Source: Phaeodactylum tricornutum CCAP 1055/1
Taxonomy: Eukaryota > Bacillariophyta > Bacillariophyceae > Surirellales > Neidiaceae
DNA length: 64,000 bases
NCBI RefSeq assembly: GCF_000150955.2
Contig: NC_011680.1
Location: 314,435 to 378,434 of the forward strand
Reading direction: 5' to 3'
How positions within the stretch are numbered: position 1 is the stretch's first letter; each line of letters opens with the position of its first letter. Under the pieces are notes generated by a model. The model had not been told where the DNA came from, ran no database searches, and saw nothing but the letters and a program-made list of their open reading frames with translations. The position numbers and the translations under genes were made by a program. This document shows positions 29,487-40,100 of this stretch, in pieces.

Positions 29487-29874
29487 GACAAGATGCATTT
29501 TTGAGAGTTTTAGCCACCAGGCCAACTCCATCAATGAGTCCTCTTTTGTATCTTTGCATACCTAACCACTTATCCGTGATTTTTTCGAACGCATTCAAAG
29601 TACTCAGTTGTCGTTGATTAAGTGAGACTGACTGTAAACGCAATTTTTGTCTTCTTAATTTTATGGTAGGAGAGAGGTAATTTCGAGAAAAGTTGCTACA
29701 CTGTATGACCACGATACCAAATGCTCCTCCAAACTATGCTGTTAGGACCCTATACGTGAGGGTTGGTCATCAAGGTTTAAAACAAGTTTTATGTCTGTTT
29801 GCCGACATGATGACCCGATTGATCTTGATTTCTTCTCCACGTTCCTTATAATATAATCTGACAGATTGGTCGAC
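29487..29874. other. Intergenic, no gene seen
   Basis: 388 bp between two plus-strand genes. GACTGACTGTAAAC near 29627 and a short AT-rich stretch ending about 30 bp before the next ATG are the only things of note. Confidence 0.4.
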
Positions 29875-30495
29875 ATGGATGCTGTTCAAGTGCTTTTGGT
29901 CGGGGACTCCGATATTGAACGCTGGCCCCCAGCTTTGTGGCCCTGTGTTGAGACGTCGTCTGTTTCCATTTCGGGCCAGAGTGGAGCCACAGTAGAGCAG
30001 GTAGTTCCGTACGCAGAAGCGGCCATTTCTCAAAAGGTCGAATCTGCTTCGCGATCAGTTTTGGTGTTTTGTGCGGGGGGAAACGACATCAGCAAAGGAA
30101 TTGACGTTGACGAGAGTTCTAAGACATTTGAAGGTCTTTTGAACACAGTAATGGATAGGCGACCCGATCTGCACGTCATCGTATTGGGACCAAAATTCGA
30201 ACCTTGGATGGAAGATGATCGGGATGCCCGACGAGCGTACATTACCATGTCGGAAAGGTTTCACAGAGAGTGCAAAATACACCGAGTAATGCGACATATC
30301 ACATTTGTCGACTGTCTCACCATGTTCTGTGGCGAGTCAGCCGAGAAACCTGGAGGTTTACATGGCGGACAAGCAAACGCGGATCCGGTATTTTTTCATC
30401 TCGATCAGCTTCACCTGAATGATAAAGGATATCGAGTCTGGAAGCAAGTGGTGGAGCAGCGTATACAAGAGATATTAGAATTACCTGTCCTTTGA
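29875..30495 (+). CDS. SGNH/GDSL-type hydrolase
   Basis: 206 residues from the ATG at 29875. The four SGNH blocks are present: VLLVGDSDIERW (nucleophile serine in GDSD), the glycine in GQSGATVEQV, CAGGNDIS (block III N) and HLDQLHLNDKGYRVW (block V, D-x-x-H). This is the fold of small esterases and lipases such as acyl-CoA thioesterase I and platelet-activating-factor acetylhydrolase. There is no signal peptide, so it is probably cytosolic. The natural ester is unknown. Its stop lies 16 bp from the stop of MPDU1 on the other strand. Confidence 0.85.
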   Translation: MDAVQVLLVGDSDIERWPPALWPCVETSSVSISGQSGATVEQVVPYAEAAISQKVESASRSVLVFCAGGNDISKGIDVDESSKTFEGLLNTVMDRRPDLHVIVLGPKFEPWMEDDRDARRAYITMSERFHRECKIHRVMRHITFVDCLTMFCGESAEKPGGLHGGQANADPVFFHLDQLHLNDKGYRVWKQVVEQRIQEILELPVL

Positions 30496-30511
30496 AAAAA
30501 TTTGGTGTGTT

Positions 30512-31297
30512 TTATGACTGCTTCTTGCCCTTGAGCTCTTTTAAAAAAGCTTTCGTGTTGCTGCGATGCGCAAAAAACTGCAGGAAAAGAATCAGATTCA
30601 GCAGAACGCCTAAGCCATACCCCGTTAGAACGGCAAAATCAATGCCCACTTCCTTGATTGTCGTTAAAACACGGATCAATGAACCTGCTAAACTCATACC
30701 AATTGTTGCAATCGACTGCGCTCCCGTGTGTTTAATCTTGAAGGTTTCAAGCATTTGCGAACCTCGCGCGTATATGTACACGGGCCAAATAGCTGCCATT
30801 AGGATAAAGTGCTGGTCGGCTGGTAGAAATGAAGTAACACTAACAGTATAGGCTGCGCCAACGAGAGCAGCCAGACCCCGTTCTTGCATGCTGACGGCCA
30901 CGGGCTTGCTCGCAAAGCTCCATACCAAAAAAATGATAACGATGGTCTGAATCAACATGGCAACATTTTCACCAAATGCCGTCAACGGATGTCCTTCCAA
31001 CAGTCCATAAAATGCACCGTTGGCGTATATGATAGCATCTCCGTAAAGTGAACCTCGAGACAAACCTACCGTCGATTTGGAATCCAACAAGTTCAAAATC
31101 ACCGGTAGTTTGTTCAGACATGATCCTAAAATTATGGCAACGCCAAGTGCCTTCACGACGAGACCACTCCAACATGACGCATACATCAATGGCAGCGTTT
31201 CTACACATTGCTTGGCTGAGACGGCTGACGACTCGTCGTCGGCCCAAACCCAGCGTGCCGCCGCCATAAACCAAGGTCTTTCTAGCAGAAAGTTCAT
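30512..31297 (-). CDS. MPDU1: Mannose-P-dolichol utilization defect 1 (MPDU1/Lec35), PQ-loop protein
   Basis: 261 residues, about seven membrane helices. The first PQ-loop is clear: ALGVAIILGSCLNKLPVILN with LLDSKSTVGLSRGSLYGDAI, close to the animal sequence. A second, weaker one lies near FKIKHTGAQSIATIGMS. ENVAMLIQTIVIIFLVW fits the middle helix. MPDU1 is an ER membrane protein needed for use of dolichol-phosphate-mannose and -glucose in building N-glycans and GPI anchors. The C-terminus ends KELKGKKQS, which could serve as an ER dilysine-type signal. It fits functionally with the MRH lectin elsewhere in the window, though they are not adjacent. Confidence 0.9.
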   Translation of the reverse strand: MNFLLERPWFMAAARWVWADDESSAVSAKQCVETLPLMYASCWSGLVVKALGVAIILGSCLNKLPVILNLLDSKSTVGLSRGSLYGDAIIYANGAFYGLLEGHPLTAFGENVAMLIQTIVIIFLVWSFASKPVAVSMQERGLAALVGAAYTVSVTSFLPADQHFILMAAIWPVYIYARGSQMLETFKIKHTGAQSIATIGMSLAGSLIRVLTTIKEVGIDFAVLTGYGLGVLLNLILFLQFFAHRSNTKAFLKELKGKKQS

Positions 31298-31479
31298 GCT
31301 TTGTTGCGGATCTGTTCTATACAGTAAGCTTTCTCAACCTTTTGAAGAATACGTGAGATAGCTAAGGTGATATATGCCGAATGAGAGTGCCAATGATCGC
31401 CTAAATCGACCCGGTGTGAGGGAATGTTCACTGTCAGGCGGAAGTTCTCGAGGATCTTCGATCATCTTTCGACTGACAG

Positions 31480-31488
31480 TGACTGTGA
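31480..31488 (+). promoter_or_regulatory. TGACTGTGA motif copy
   Basis: Exact 9-mer, 183 bp from the MPDU1 ATG, directly preceded by CTGACAG. Confidence 0.4.
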
Positions 31489-31760
31489 GGCATGTTAGGG
31501 TCGGTCAACCGAAACACAACTTACTGTTACATCACTGTTGCAATCTTCCACCATGGGTAGCCAAACTGTAAGATTATACTTGAGAGACTTTTGTTACATA
31601 ATATCTTAATTAATAAAATGACATTTATTATGTCGCATTAGGGGAAACCTCCCGTAAATTACATTTGGTAAATTTGTTTCGAGACAGGACAAGGAGGCTT
31701 GCGGACGGACATCTCCTCATCATGGTATGCTCGAAAGTGCCATGGCCGAATGCAATGCTT

Positions 31761-31769
31761 TGACTGTGA
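31761..31769 (+). promoter_or_regulatory. TGACTGTGA motif copy
   Basis: Exact 9-mer, 102 bp before the Nudix ATG. Confidence 0.4.
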
Positions 31770-31871
31770 GTCCACCGGATACAGTCTCGAGTTTTTAAAA
31801 AGGCTTTACGGTTACATTATTTTTTATTCACCCCAGATAATTATTCATTTGCTCTCAGGGTTTTCGTGGCC

Positions 31872-32576
31872 ATGGCGTCGTCACCGGCTCCGCAAAACAC
31901 TTTCCGACATGTTTTGCCGCCGGACCATCTTGGAACAAGACACATTTCCCATCAAGCCTTTTGTTTGGCAGTAAACTACACATCCTCCCGAGAGAAAGAG
32001 TACTCTCTAGTGGTGGTCACCGACTCGGAGAAGCAACGTATACTGTTAGGTGAAAAGCATCGAGGGTTTGGTACTGGGATGTACAACTCATTCGGGGGTA
32101 AACTTGAGCGAGAGGAGTCTGCCACGGCTTCCGCTTGTCGCGAACTCGAAGAAGAAACGGGCATTGTGTCGCCGCTATCGATTATGGAGGAATCACATGT
32201 TGGAACGCTGCGGTTTACTTTTGAAGATTCTGAGACCGAAATGGTAGTGCATTTGTTTCGAGTGAATGTTACAATATCTGCTTCGGGCAACGATAAAAGT
32301 GGTGGGCCAGCATTGCAAAGTGGCGGCCGAACCTTTCCTATTGCGATAAAGAGCGACACTATTCGTGGATGCGACGAGATTACCCCCTTTTGGGTTGACA
32401 ATTGGTCTGCTATACCTTTTGATAACATGTTTGCCGACGATTCGTTGTGGCTGCCTGCTTTGTTGTCTGGTTCAGACTTCATCCGTTTGGACGGCTGGTT
32501 TCATTTTCAAGCCGGTGGTCAAAACATTAATTCTATATCGCACTGGTACATGGACATCAATGACAATCCTGCTTAA
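31872..32576 (+). CDS. Nudix hydrolase, MTH1/NUDT1-like (oxidised nucleotide sanitation)
   Basis: 234 residues from the ATG at 31872. The Nudix box is intact: GGKLEREESATASACRELEE followed by ETGI. The flanks match MTH1: LLGEKHRGFGTGMYNSFGGK before the box, and after it a dyad of acids in RGCDEITPFWVDNWSAIPFD, then NMFADDSLWLPALLSG and DGWFHFQAG. In MTH1 the W-x-x-x-x-x-I-P-F-x-x-M-x-x-D-D segment shapes the purine pocket. The enzyme would hydrolyse 8-oxo-dGTP and 2-hydroxy-dATP to monophosphates so they are not built into DNA. Compared with human MTH1 (156 residues) it has about 40 extra residues at the N-terminus and an insert of about 25 residues before the acidic dyad. Either could be lineage-specific. 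Confidence 0.9.
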   Translation: MASSPAPQNTFRHVLPPDHLGTRHISHQAFCLAVNYTSSREKEYSLVVVTDSEKQRILLGEKHRGFGTGMYNSFGGKLEREESATASACRELEEETGIVSPLSIMEESHVGTLRFTFEDSETEMVVHLFRVNVTISASGNDKSGGPALQSGGRTFPIAIKSDTIRGCDEITPFWVDNWSAIPFDNMFADDSLWLPALLSGSDFIRLDGWFHFQAGGQNINSISHWYMDINDNPA

Positions 32577-32681
32577 AACCATCCAGGCAATAGCCAGCTG
32601 CAAGGGGTGTGTGGACAGTTGTTCTCCGAGGTTTACTTTAGAACAGAGACTGTTGCATGCCTTGCATGACAATTATGTGCA

Positions 32682-33548
32682 TTTGCCGTCATAAAAGAAT
32701 TGAAGGAAGCCTGGGCATTTGTCAACGCCATTTGTAGGGTCTTGGATCGCAAAAAGACTCAAATCATCTTGGACGTAGCCGGTGGACACGGAGCACTGGG
32801 AGCCTTGTTTTTGATTATGTCAGGTAGGACACAGTAAGCTATTGTGATTGATCTTGCCAAAGTTGGCAGAAACAGAGTGCACCATGCTTGGAAAACAGGT
32901 TACCGCAAGAGAACTTTGCGCTATCGACACGAATGTCTTCGAGTGACTTTTTATCGAGCGCTTTCGGTAGCTTAGGAGTCCGGCGTGGACCGGCAACGGG
33001 TTCTTGTTGTGAGATGTCACGCTTGCCAGCACCTTTCGGAAGAGCTACTACAAAAATTGTGTAGGCACGCTGTACAAGCTGCAGTCATGCCCTGTTGTCA
33101 AAAGGATCGTCTCTCCAGTGGCGACCTGGAAGGATACAGCTCAAAGTCTGAGATTTTCAGTTGAAATGATGATGGACTTACAGTTGGCGGGCAGAGCAAT
33201 GTCATGGAATGTAGACATTTCCTATGGAGCTGTGTATGATGTACATATGAAGGTGATTAAAAAAATGATTACTCCTCAAAACAGGTTCATTTTGTGCCGT
33301 ACTTAGCCTGCAACGGATGCTTCGTCAATGGGTTTGTGGTTCACGGTCAACCTACATTGCAAGTGCGTTCCTGCTTAGATTTGTTACAATAGTACAGCTC
33401 CTAAAAAAGCGTCCCGCGCAGCAATCCGGCTAACCACGTACATCAATGCTACCACCCAATCCCCCGTGGTAGTTGCTCTCGTATTTTCTTTGGAAAACAT
33501 AGCATTGCGAGTCATTGCGCGAATGGGGGATTTTGGACAGCCATAGTA
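32682..33548 (+). pseudogene. Decayed class I SAM methyltransferase-like gene
   Basis: No single frame runs through, but pieces in shifting frames read as one protein in order. They are: KELKEAWAFVNAICRVLDRK and IILDVAGGHGALGALFLI (SAM motif I) at 32694-32816; AIVIDLAKVGRNRV and LRYRHECLR at about 32838-32943; RVLVVRCHACQHLSEELLQ and QAAVMPCCQKD at about 33000-33110; DLQLAGRAMSWNV and KVIKKMITPQNRFILCR at about 33175-33303; and a last piece with AAIRLTTYINATTQSPVVVA up to 33548. The CHACQHLSEE and AVMPCCQKD blocks are like those of METTL25-type methyltransferases, but the exact family is a guess. At least four frame changes or stops separate the pieces, so it is a pseudogene unless unseen introns are involved. 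A functional copy elsewhere in the genome would be the parent. Confidence 0.7.
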
Positions 33549-34139
33549 GAGATAGACGAGTCAAGACTAGAGCACTAATCTTATGAGAGTAAAAAAAAGT
33601 TGGTATGCCAAAAATTGGTTGGCCTGTTAATATTCTATAAGATGCTCTTTACCATTCGGTGACTACCAACCATAAGTGGGAAAGAGCTTCCGCAATAATT
33701 CCTACAGATAGAGTAGATATCCTTTACAAGTTATTAGTAGAATGGTCAATTGGCTTTTACACTTGCTCTGACAAAGGAAAGTGGCGACGGACGACACATA
33801 CATCGCATTGTCTGCGACATCTAATAACAGGCCGAAGTTTCGCTAGAGTGCTGCATGCCCAATTCTAACATGCCAAAGACAAGGAGGCGACCATCTGGAT
33901 CTGGAGTATTTGACTGTGAAAAAGTGAAGCGAGGCAACCCTGCCAGGACAGACTCCAGGGTATGAGAAGGAGAGAATAGATACCTTGAAAGTGCACCACA
34001 GTGATTAACGATTTACAGTGTACGAACTATAAGTGTGAATTGTACTAATGCAATTCTGACGCAGATGGTTGTAATTTCATGGAATGTTTCATTAATTAAA
34101 TGAGAAACGGAGTTTCATTCACTATCGACCTTTTGTCGT
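33549..34139. other. Intergenic, no gene seen
   Basis: 591 bp after the pseudogene. It has an A-rich run near 33592 and an exact TGACTGTGA at 33911-33919; otherwise nothing recognised. Confidence 0.4.
33911..33919 (+). promoter_or_regulatory. TGACTGTGA motif copy
   Basis: Exact 9-mer (followed by AAAAG), 220 bp before the ATG at 34140. Confidence 0.4.
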
Positions 34140-35447
34140 ATGACGTTTCCATTTATTACATTCCGTCAGAATCCTGTCGCTAGGAACCCCAAGAAAGCCA
34201 GTGTCAGAGAGGGACACACCAAGCGGAACCAACCACGAAAATGCGAAGCCGCGCGAACCGCAGCAATCAACTTTCACCCGCAATCCCAACAACTCGATCC
34301 GATCAGTCTTCATCGGAAAATGCCGCCTCGTCACATAAACTTTGCAGAGCAGCGAAGCATATTTTCACCAAGAACTACAGTACGCAACTACACGTTTGAT
34401 TCAATTGCCAGCAACATGATGAATGATTCAACCATATATCATCGTCACGAAGTGCGTCGGGCCCGCACTTTGGCTTTGAGAGACGACCCTCGCCCCGCAC
34501 CAATTCGGGTTCTCTCGGGCCTTCCAGGTATTCGCGTATTCGTTCCACCATACCAGCCAGAAACGAAACCAAACGTGCTACGGCAATCATCGAAGGATGT
34601 CACGTTTTTGAAAGAAGCCGCTTTATTCGCGACTGACGCTACACTGCAGCAACCGAATGCGACCGTGGCGAACGCCCAATTATACGATGGAGCTATTGGT
34701 AATGTGCTCTCTGTAGCTCTGGCTGGAGCTGTGGGAGGAGCTGTCGCAGAATCGTTTCGAGGACTGCGAGCTACTAACGAATCTCCTTTTGCGAATGCGC
34801 GATATCACACTCAAGTCATACCTGTCTTTCAGGAAGGTAACTCGTCCTTAGCCTTTTTCCGCGCTCAGCAACGAGGCACTTTACTGGCGGAATACTGGGT
34901 CGGTAAAACCATTGCTCCAAATACACTGATCCTTCGATACGGCATGAGCACGGGAGCGCTATTTGCTTTAAAAGCTGTCATGGAACATACACTAGGGGGG
35001 AACAGTGCAACCGGAGGAATGTCCTATGTTTCTCTTGCGTCTTCCGGTGTTGCTGGTGCTGCTTTGGGCGTCGTACGCCATGGAGGTCGAATGAATCCGA
35101 GCATGCTGGGACGCGAAGCAGGTGCAGCTGCGGTATATTTTACAACTTACGAAGGGGTGAAGTCTCTGATTTCGAATAGAAACGACGAAACAGCAAGTCA
35201 TCTAGTAGTCGCAACTGCTGGAGGTTTGGCTGGAATATTCTACGAAGGACTGCTGACAGTGACGAATACCGCCTTTTTTAAGAATCAGTCGGTATCTCGA
35301 ATGGCCATCATGGCCACTCCTTTCAATGCTGCGAGTAGCACTACCATGCGTGCTCCGATCTCGCGTCTATGGCGCGCGGCTCCTGCACACGCACTCCTTT
35401 TTCTCGGCTACGAAGCAACTCTGCACCTAGTCGGAAATTATCATTGA
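34140..35447 (+). CDS. Degenerate mitochondrial-carrier-like protein
   Basis: 435 residues; the ATG at 34320 (residue 61) may be the true start, because the first 60 residues are basic and unordered. From about 180 there are several glycine- and alanine-rich helices: GAIGNVLSVALAGAVGGAVA, then YVSLASSGVAGAALGVVRHG, then AAAVYFTTYEGVKSLIS, then HLVVATAGGLAGIFYEGLLT, and RLWRAAPAHALLFLGYEATL at the end. The F/Y-x-x-Y-E-x-x-K/L endings and small-residue helix starts are those of mitochondrial carrier repeats, but the P-x-D/E-x-x-K/R signature is missing from the recognisable repeats. It may be a divergent carrier without normal transport, or an unrelated membrane protein. Intronless. Confidence 0.5.
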   Translation: MTFPFITFRQNPVARNPKKASVREGHTKRNQPRKCEAARTAAINFHPQSQQLDPISLHRKMPPRHINFAEQRSIFSPRTTVRNYTFDSIASNMMNDSTIYHRHEVRRARTLALRDDPRPAPIRVLSGLPGIRVFVPPYQPETKPNVLRQSSKDVTFLKEAALFATDATLQQPNATVANAQLYDGAIGNVLSVALAGAVGGAVAESFRGLRATNESPFANARYHTQVIPVFQEGNSSLAFFRAQQRGTLLAEYWVGKTIAPNTLILRYGMSTGALFALKAVMEHTLGGNSATGGMSYVSLASSGVAGAALGVVRHGGRMNPSMLGREAGAAAVYFTTYEGVKSLISNRNDETASHLVVATAGGLAGIFYEGLLTVTNTAFFKNQSVSRMAIMATPFNAASSTTMRAPISRLWRAAPAHALLFLGYEATLHLVGNYH

Positions 35448-36059
35448 ACGCGCCACAGCGTTATACAATAGAGAACAGCTATAAGAACAATTGCACTTAC
35501 ACTAACGGAAATGACCTCTTTTGCCACGAGTTTTGACTTCTCTTCGCTTCAAACGATGATCAGTCGCAACACGGTGGTACTAAAAACGATAGAGATTCTA
35601 TTTTGAGATGGCAGGTATTTCTGTTGATCCAACTCCTGGTAAGGACAACGTCTAACCAGAAGTTCAATCGCCTACTGCTAAACGCCAAGTCGCTTCCGTC
35701 CCACACACAACGAATCACAGCCCCACAGTCCCTACGAATATCCAAGAGTACGGTATAGACTCATAATCTTCGTAGTTCATCGTTTTCCTGACTTCGATCT
35801 TCATCGTCGTTTTGTGTTCTTCAATAATTTCACTTGGTAAAATACTTTGTGCTGGAGAAGTAGCACAATGTGGGAGCGATCGATCGAGTCGCGATACCGG
35901 ACGACGAGCATACCACTATCCAGAAATCAGTCCTTTGGGAAATGCATATGAAAATGTTGAAGCGAACAGAGCTTCGGGTTTCTTCTTTTCGTTGGTAGAC
36001 TCACAGTTAGATCACCATCACTACCGCATTGACGTTCTAGTCGAGCAACTTCTCGAGCC
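35448..36059. other. Intergenic, no gene seen
   Basis: 612 bp between two plus-strand genes. An 83-codon frame (35812-36063) overlaps the next ATG and has no recognisable content. TCACAGTTAG at 36001-36010, just before the ATG, is a near match to the recurrent 9-mer. Confidence 0.4.
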
Positions 36060-37070
36060 ATGAGGGAGATTCCAACCGATAAAATAGCTCTCTACGTAGG
36101 TACTGTTGTTGTAGCGGCTACTTTGACACCATTTTTAAGCAAATTTCCGAGAAGCCGCGGCAAAAAGGTCGTCTACCACATTGCTTTCATCGCTGTATCC
36201 GCCTGTATGGTCCTATTCATCCCGGACTGGGTGCAACACGAACTCTTTTCCCCGGGTGGCGTGCTCTTGATCGGTATCGTGATTCCCGTGTATGAAAGTG
36301 TAGTGGCGGCATGTTCGTTAGAAAGCAAAAATACTACATCTTGGTTGCAATTTTGGATTGCATCAGGGTCCTTTTCGTTTGCAACCGAGTTCATGGACGA
36401 TATCACCACACATTTACCCAACGCAGGTGAACACTGGTACGAATTTGAGTTTTTTCTGACCGGATGGCTCATGCTACCTTTTACAGATGGATCAGGGCTG
36501 CTTTACGAAAAGATTACATTACCTTACTTGGCTCCTCCAATCACTAAACTCAAAACCAAGCTCGAAGGTTGGGTGCAGATATTTTTTGTCACCGTCAACA
36601 CGTACTACATGTGGATTATGTGGTACGCTTTTCTTCGACTCTCGGAGGAGCAACGTCGCTTTTTGGTTGTTGGACTCGGTACCGTCTACCCCTTGGCAGC
36701 CAGTACTGTCGCGTTGACTACAGCCAGTGGTCTCCATAAGGACAAAGAGTTCTGGCTTACTTATTGGGTATGCTATAGTTTACTCTTCGTTATGATGGAC
36801 TACGCGGAGAATTTCATCGGCCGCATTACAGGCTTTTACTCCGTTTGCGCAGCAGCTACTTTGTATCTCTTCTTACCCATGTTTCGCGGCGCTGACGTTG
36901 CTTTTCGCAAAGTGCTAGTACCACTTTCCGGGCAACACGAAAACATGCTACTTCACGATGCCTTGCAGGTCAAACTTGGTATCGAGGCGGCGATTCCCCA
37001 AGTACAGCGTGAAAAAGTTATGAATCGCGCGGCCAGTTTATTTACTGTCAACACACCCAAAGAGTCGTAA
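36060..37070 (+). CDS. TB2/DP1/HVA22 (REEP-like) protein with two DP1 units
   Basis: 336 residues, mostly membrane hairpins. Unit one (about 75-170): PVYESVVAACSLESKNTTSW, then LQFWIASGSFSFATEFMDD, then FFLTGWLMLPFTDGSGLLYEK. Unit two (about 205-295): GTVYPLAASTVALTTASG, then EFWLTYWVCYSLLFVMMDYA, then ATLYLFLPMFRGADVAFRK. Both follow the DP1/HVA22 order (YP-x-S entry, a W-YW-hairpin, a second hairpin ending LP-x-x-x-G-A/S-x-x-x-Y/F-x-K). REEP/DP1 proteins bend ER tubules and act in ER shape and turnover. Most family members have one unit, so the tandem form is unusual. It is tail to tail with the myosin gene, 76 bp apart. Confidence 0.8.
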   Translation: MREIPTDKIALYVGTVVVAATLTPFLSKFPRSRGKKVVYHIAFIAVSACMVLFIPDWVQHELFSPGGVLLIGIVIPVYESVVAACSLESKNTTSWLQFWIASGSFSFATEFMDDITTHLPNAGEHWYEFEFFLTGWLMLPFTDGSGLLYEKITLPYLAPPITKLKTKLEGWVQIFFVTVNTYYMWIMWYAFLRLSEEQRRFLVVGLGTVYPLAASTVALTTASGLHKDKEFWLTYWVCYSLLFVMMDYAENFIGRITGFYSVCAAATLYLFLPMFRGADVAFRKVLVPLSGQHENMLLHDALQVKLGIEAAIPQVQREKVMNRAASLFTVNTPKES

Positions 37071-37146
37071 AAAGACGGTGGGTACCATACATTCGACACT
37101 TTCCTTAGATCAAGGTATTCATTACAAATAGTTAATTTTCGTACTA

Positions 37147-40100
37147 TTAACATTCGAACCGCTCGTCGTCCTCGTCACCATACGATGATGAAGGATGCGT
37201 GCCGCTCATGCTTTCTTCCTTTCGCGATACCAAAATTTTTTCACACACAACGCAAACCTTCGAAACTTCCGTCACCTCAAAATTCTTGGGGAAAAAATCC
37301 GGTGCAAGACAAGAAGTGGTGCAAGATGTACAAATAAGGCGACTGCAGTGGCGGCAATGGAGAGCATGAGTGGATGTCCCCAAAACAGATTGGCAGTGCA
37401 TACACCAAGCACGGGCCGGTGCCCACTTTTGCGGTTTCGTAATTGCCGAAAGGATCCGATGCAACTCCGCATCGTCCTGAACCATGTCTAAGGCAAGAAC
37501 TTCGGACAATCCTCGGCTGTCCCAGAACGACGTCCAGCGTTTAGGCTAAATAAGAAAGAAATTCGCTCGTGAGGTTACAACCATGACTCACATTAAAAGA
37601 GTCAGAAAATCGTACCTTTTTCCACAAGTAGTGTAATTCTGCCCCTCTACTAACGAGCTGTACAGCACTCTCAATGTCTTTGTGGAAAAGACTGAGATGA
37701 AGGGGTGTACAACCCGTCAAGGATTGAAGATTCGGATTTGCTCCATTACATAAAATGCATTGCAGCGACTCGTGAAAAATATTCAATGATCGTAACGTCT
37801 CGTTGTGGCATAGCAAATGAAGCGGACTTTGCTTTCTTTCATTAAGGACGTTAGTATCCGCGCCATTCTCGGTGAATATACGAATTAAATCACAAGCATC
37901 TGTCGTCTCGAGCTGGGCGGCATAGTGCAACGGAGAGTTGCCTTCGCTGTCTTGATAGTTGAGATCGGGATCAATTGATCCGTTCGGATCAGTAAGAAGC
38001 TGAGCGACTCGAGCGCAAGTAAATCTTTCGACGTTCTTTATCCCCTCACTTCGAGCAGGTAGAGCAATTAGATGAAACGCCGTAAACCAGCGGATATTGT
38101 CTGCATAATTGACATTTGCATTCCTTCGAATGAGTGCCCGTACACAGGTAACGTCGCGACGCTGGACTGCAAGATGCAAAACACATATTCCGTCGACATT
38201 TGGAATATCAGGATTAGCCTTTCCTCGGTCTAACAGAAATTCTGTCATCTCAGCCGTTTCTGATAGATGCAAAGCTGTTTCGCCGTCATCGTCTTGTGCG
38301 TTTACTACAGCTCCCTTTGTCAGTAGGACTTCGGCAAAATCAATGTTTGCCGCAAGTGCTGCTATGTGTAGAGATGTCCGTCCGTATTGGTCGCCACTAT
38401 TAATCAAGACGCACTCATCTGTAGAATTTTTGAGAATTTGGTTGAGAAGTTGGCGATTGCCGGTCTTTATGGATATATGTAAGCGATGAAGCTCGTCATC
38501 AAAATTTCCAGTGCTCCTGGCCACAGTTTGAGATCCATGCCCATGTTTGGCATTTCTAGGCGATGAAGATACTGGTACTGTGTGAACTTCCATATCTAAC
38601 AAGCTGACGTCGGACCGGACTGGGCTCAAGCGTTTAACTGCAGATAGGAATTCACTGCCAAAATAAGTTTCCGAAAAGGAGCCATTGTGTGATCTACTGC
38701 TTGACAACTCCAATCGTAATTTCTCCAACTCTTCTTCTTTCTTGGCCATCTCGTTTAGCAATAGCTGTACCTCCGAATCACTACAGATTGATGGCGCAGG
38801 TAATTGGCGAGCTTTTTCCAGCTCTAGTTGCAATCGCTGCACTTCGGATCGCAATCGATCAACTTCGACCTTGCCAGACCTTTGTGGGGTTTTACAAATA
38901 ATCGGAGGGGTTTGTTTCGCGTGCTCAAGCGCTCGACGAAGACGCTGAGATTCCTGGCGAAGCTGATCGCGTTCAGCAGCAACGGTAGACAGGTCTCGAG
39001 CTTCGCGGCGCAGTCTGCACAAGTCGCGATAGGCAACACGACCACGGTGTCGACACTGTAGAAGGACCACCGCTTTGCGTAACTTACGAAAAGTTCGAGT
39101 TGATGCATAATATTTCCAAGCATGTTGGATCGTCAACACCTTACGGTCCAAAAATAAATAGGCACATAACTGACGGGCGACACTTCCCCTATAAGTACTC
39201 TGACACCACCAGGCAACGTAACGCGCAGCTTGCATTGTCCTTCGTGCATCGTAACTTCTCCAGCTGCACTGAATTCTCTCGGCAGCATCTTCGATTCTCT
39301 GCGCACGTTCAAGACGGAATGCACCGATTTGTCGAAAGAAGTTTTGTATTAAAACGGCAGCGTACACAGATATATCATAATTGAGTTTCGCGACGATCAT
39401 TCGTCCAAATGCTTGAATTTTTGAGGCGGCCTTTTCCATTTTGAGTCCTCGTAGGTGTTCCAAGGCTTCAAATGCACGACGACGAAGGAAAACTTTTGTT
39501 TTGCCCATTTGCATTCCCAGAAGAGAGATTCTGTTTGAAAAGCATTGTGAGAGCGTGATGCAATAACTGTAACCAGCAAATCAGGGATGACTTACGCGGT
39601 AGGACGATGATTCTTGGAAGGGGAGACTGCCTCATCATCCAGAATACTCGAAATCTGAGGGAGTAACTCTTCCACTAAACTTCCGCAAGAGTCACAACCG
39701 TTCAGCCCTCGCCCTCGCTTGGTCAGCCGCTTAGCTACCAGTAAACTGTAGCGCTGCACAAAGTGATCGTGAAAATATCGGTGCGGAAATCCGACTCGAG
39801 ACACTCGAATCGCCTCTAGAACACCAGCACAGCGTAATTGATCGGCAATCACCAAAGGATCAAAGCTATTTGGTACCAAATCGTCATTGGGTTTAAGACA
39901 CCGGACGTAATGCGGAGCTGTTGATTCTATACGTTTCCGTAGCAACTGTAATTGTGAGCTGAACTGGCTGCCGACGCTGTCCCGTAAGATGGAACTGGCG
40001 GCGCGTTGCAACTGTTTCCGGTTTCCCCTCGACATGGCTGAGTTTGAAGCATTCAATGCCACTGATTTTTCACAAAGTATCTTTCCAAGGCCAACCAAAA

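Larger units (their letters stand above)
31298..31871. other. Intergenic, divergent promoter region rich in ACTGT words
   Basis: 574 bp between MPDU1 (minus) and the Nudix gene (plus). It holds TTCACTGTCAGG (31428-31439), ACTGACAGTGACTGTGAGG (31472-31490), TTACTGTTACATCACTGTTG (31521-31540) and TTGACTGTGAG (31760-31770), the densest cluster of the recurrent motif in the window. A pyrimidine-rich AT stretch ends just before the Nudix ATG. Confidence 0.5.
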
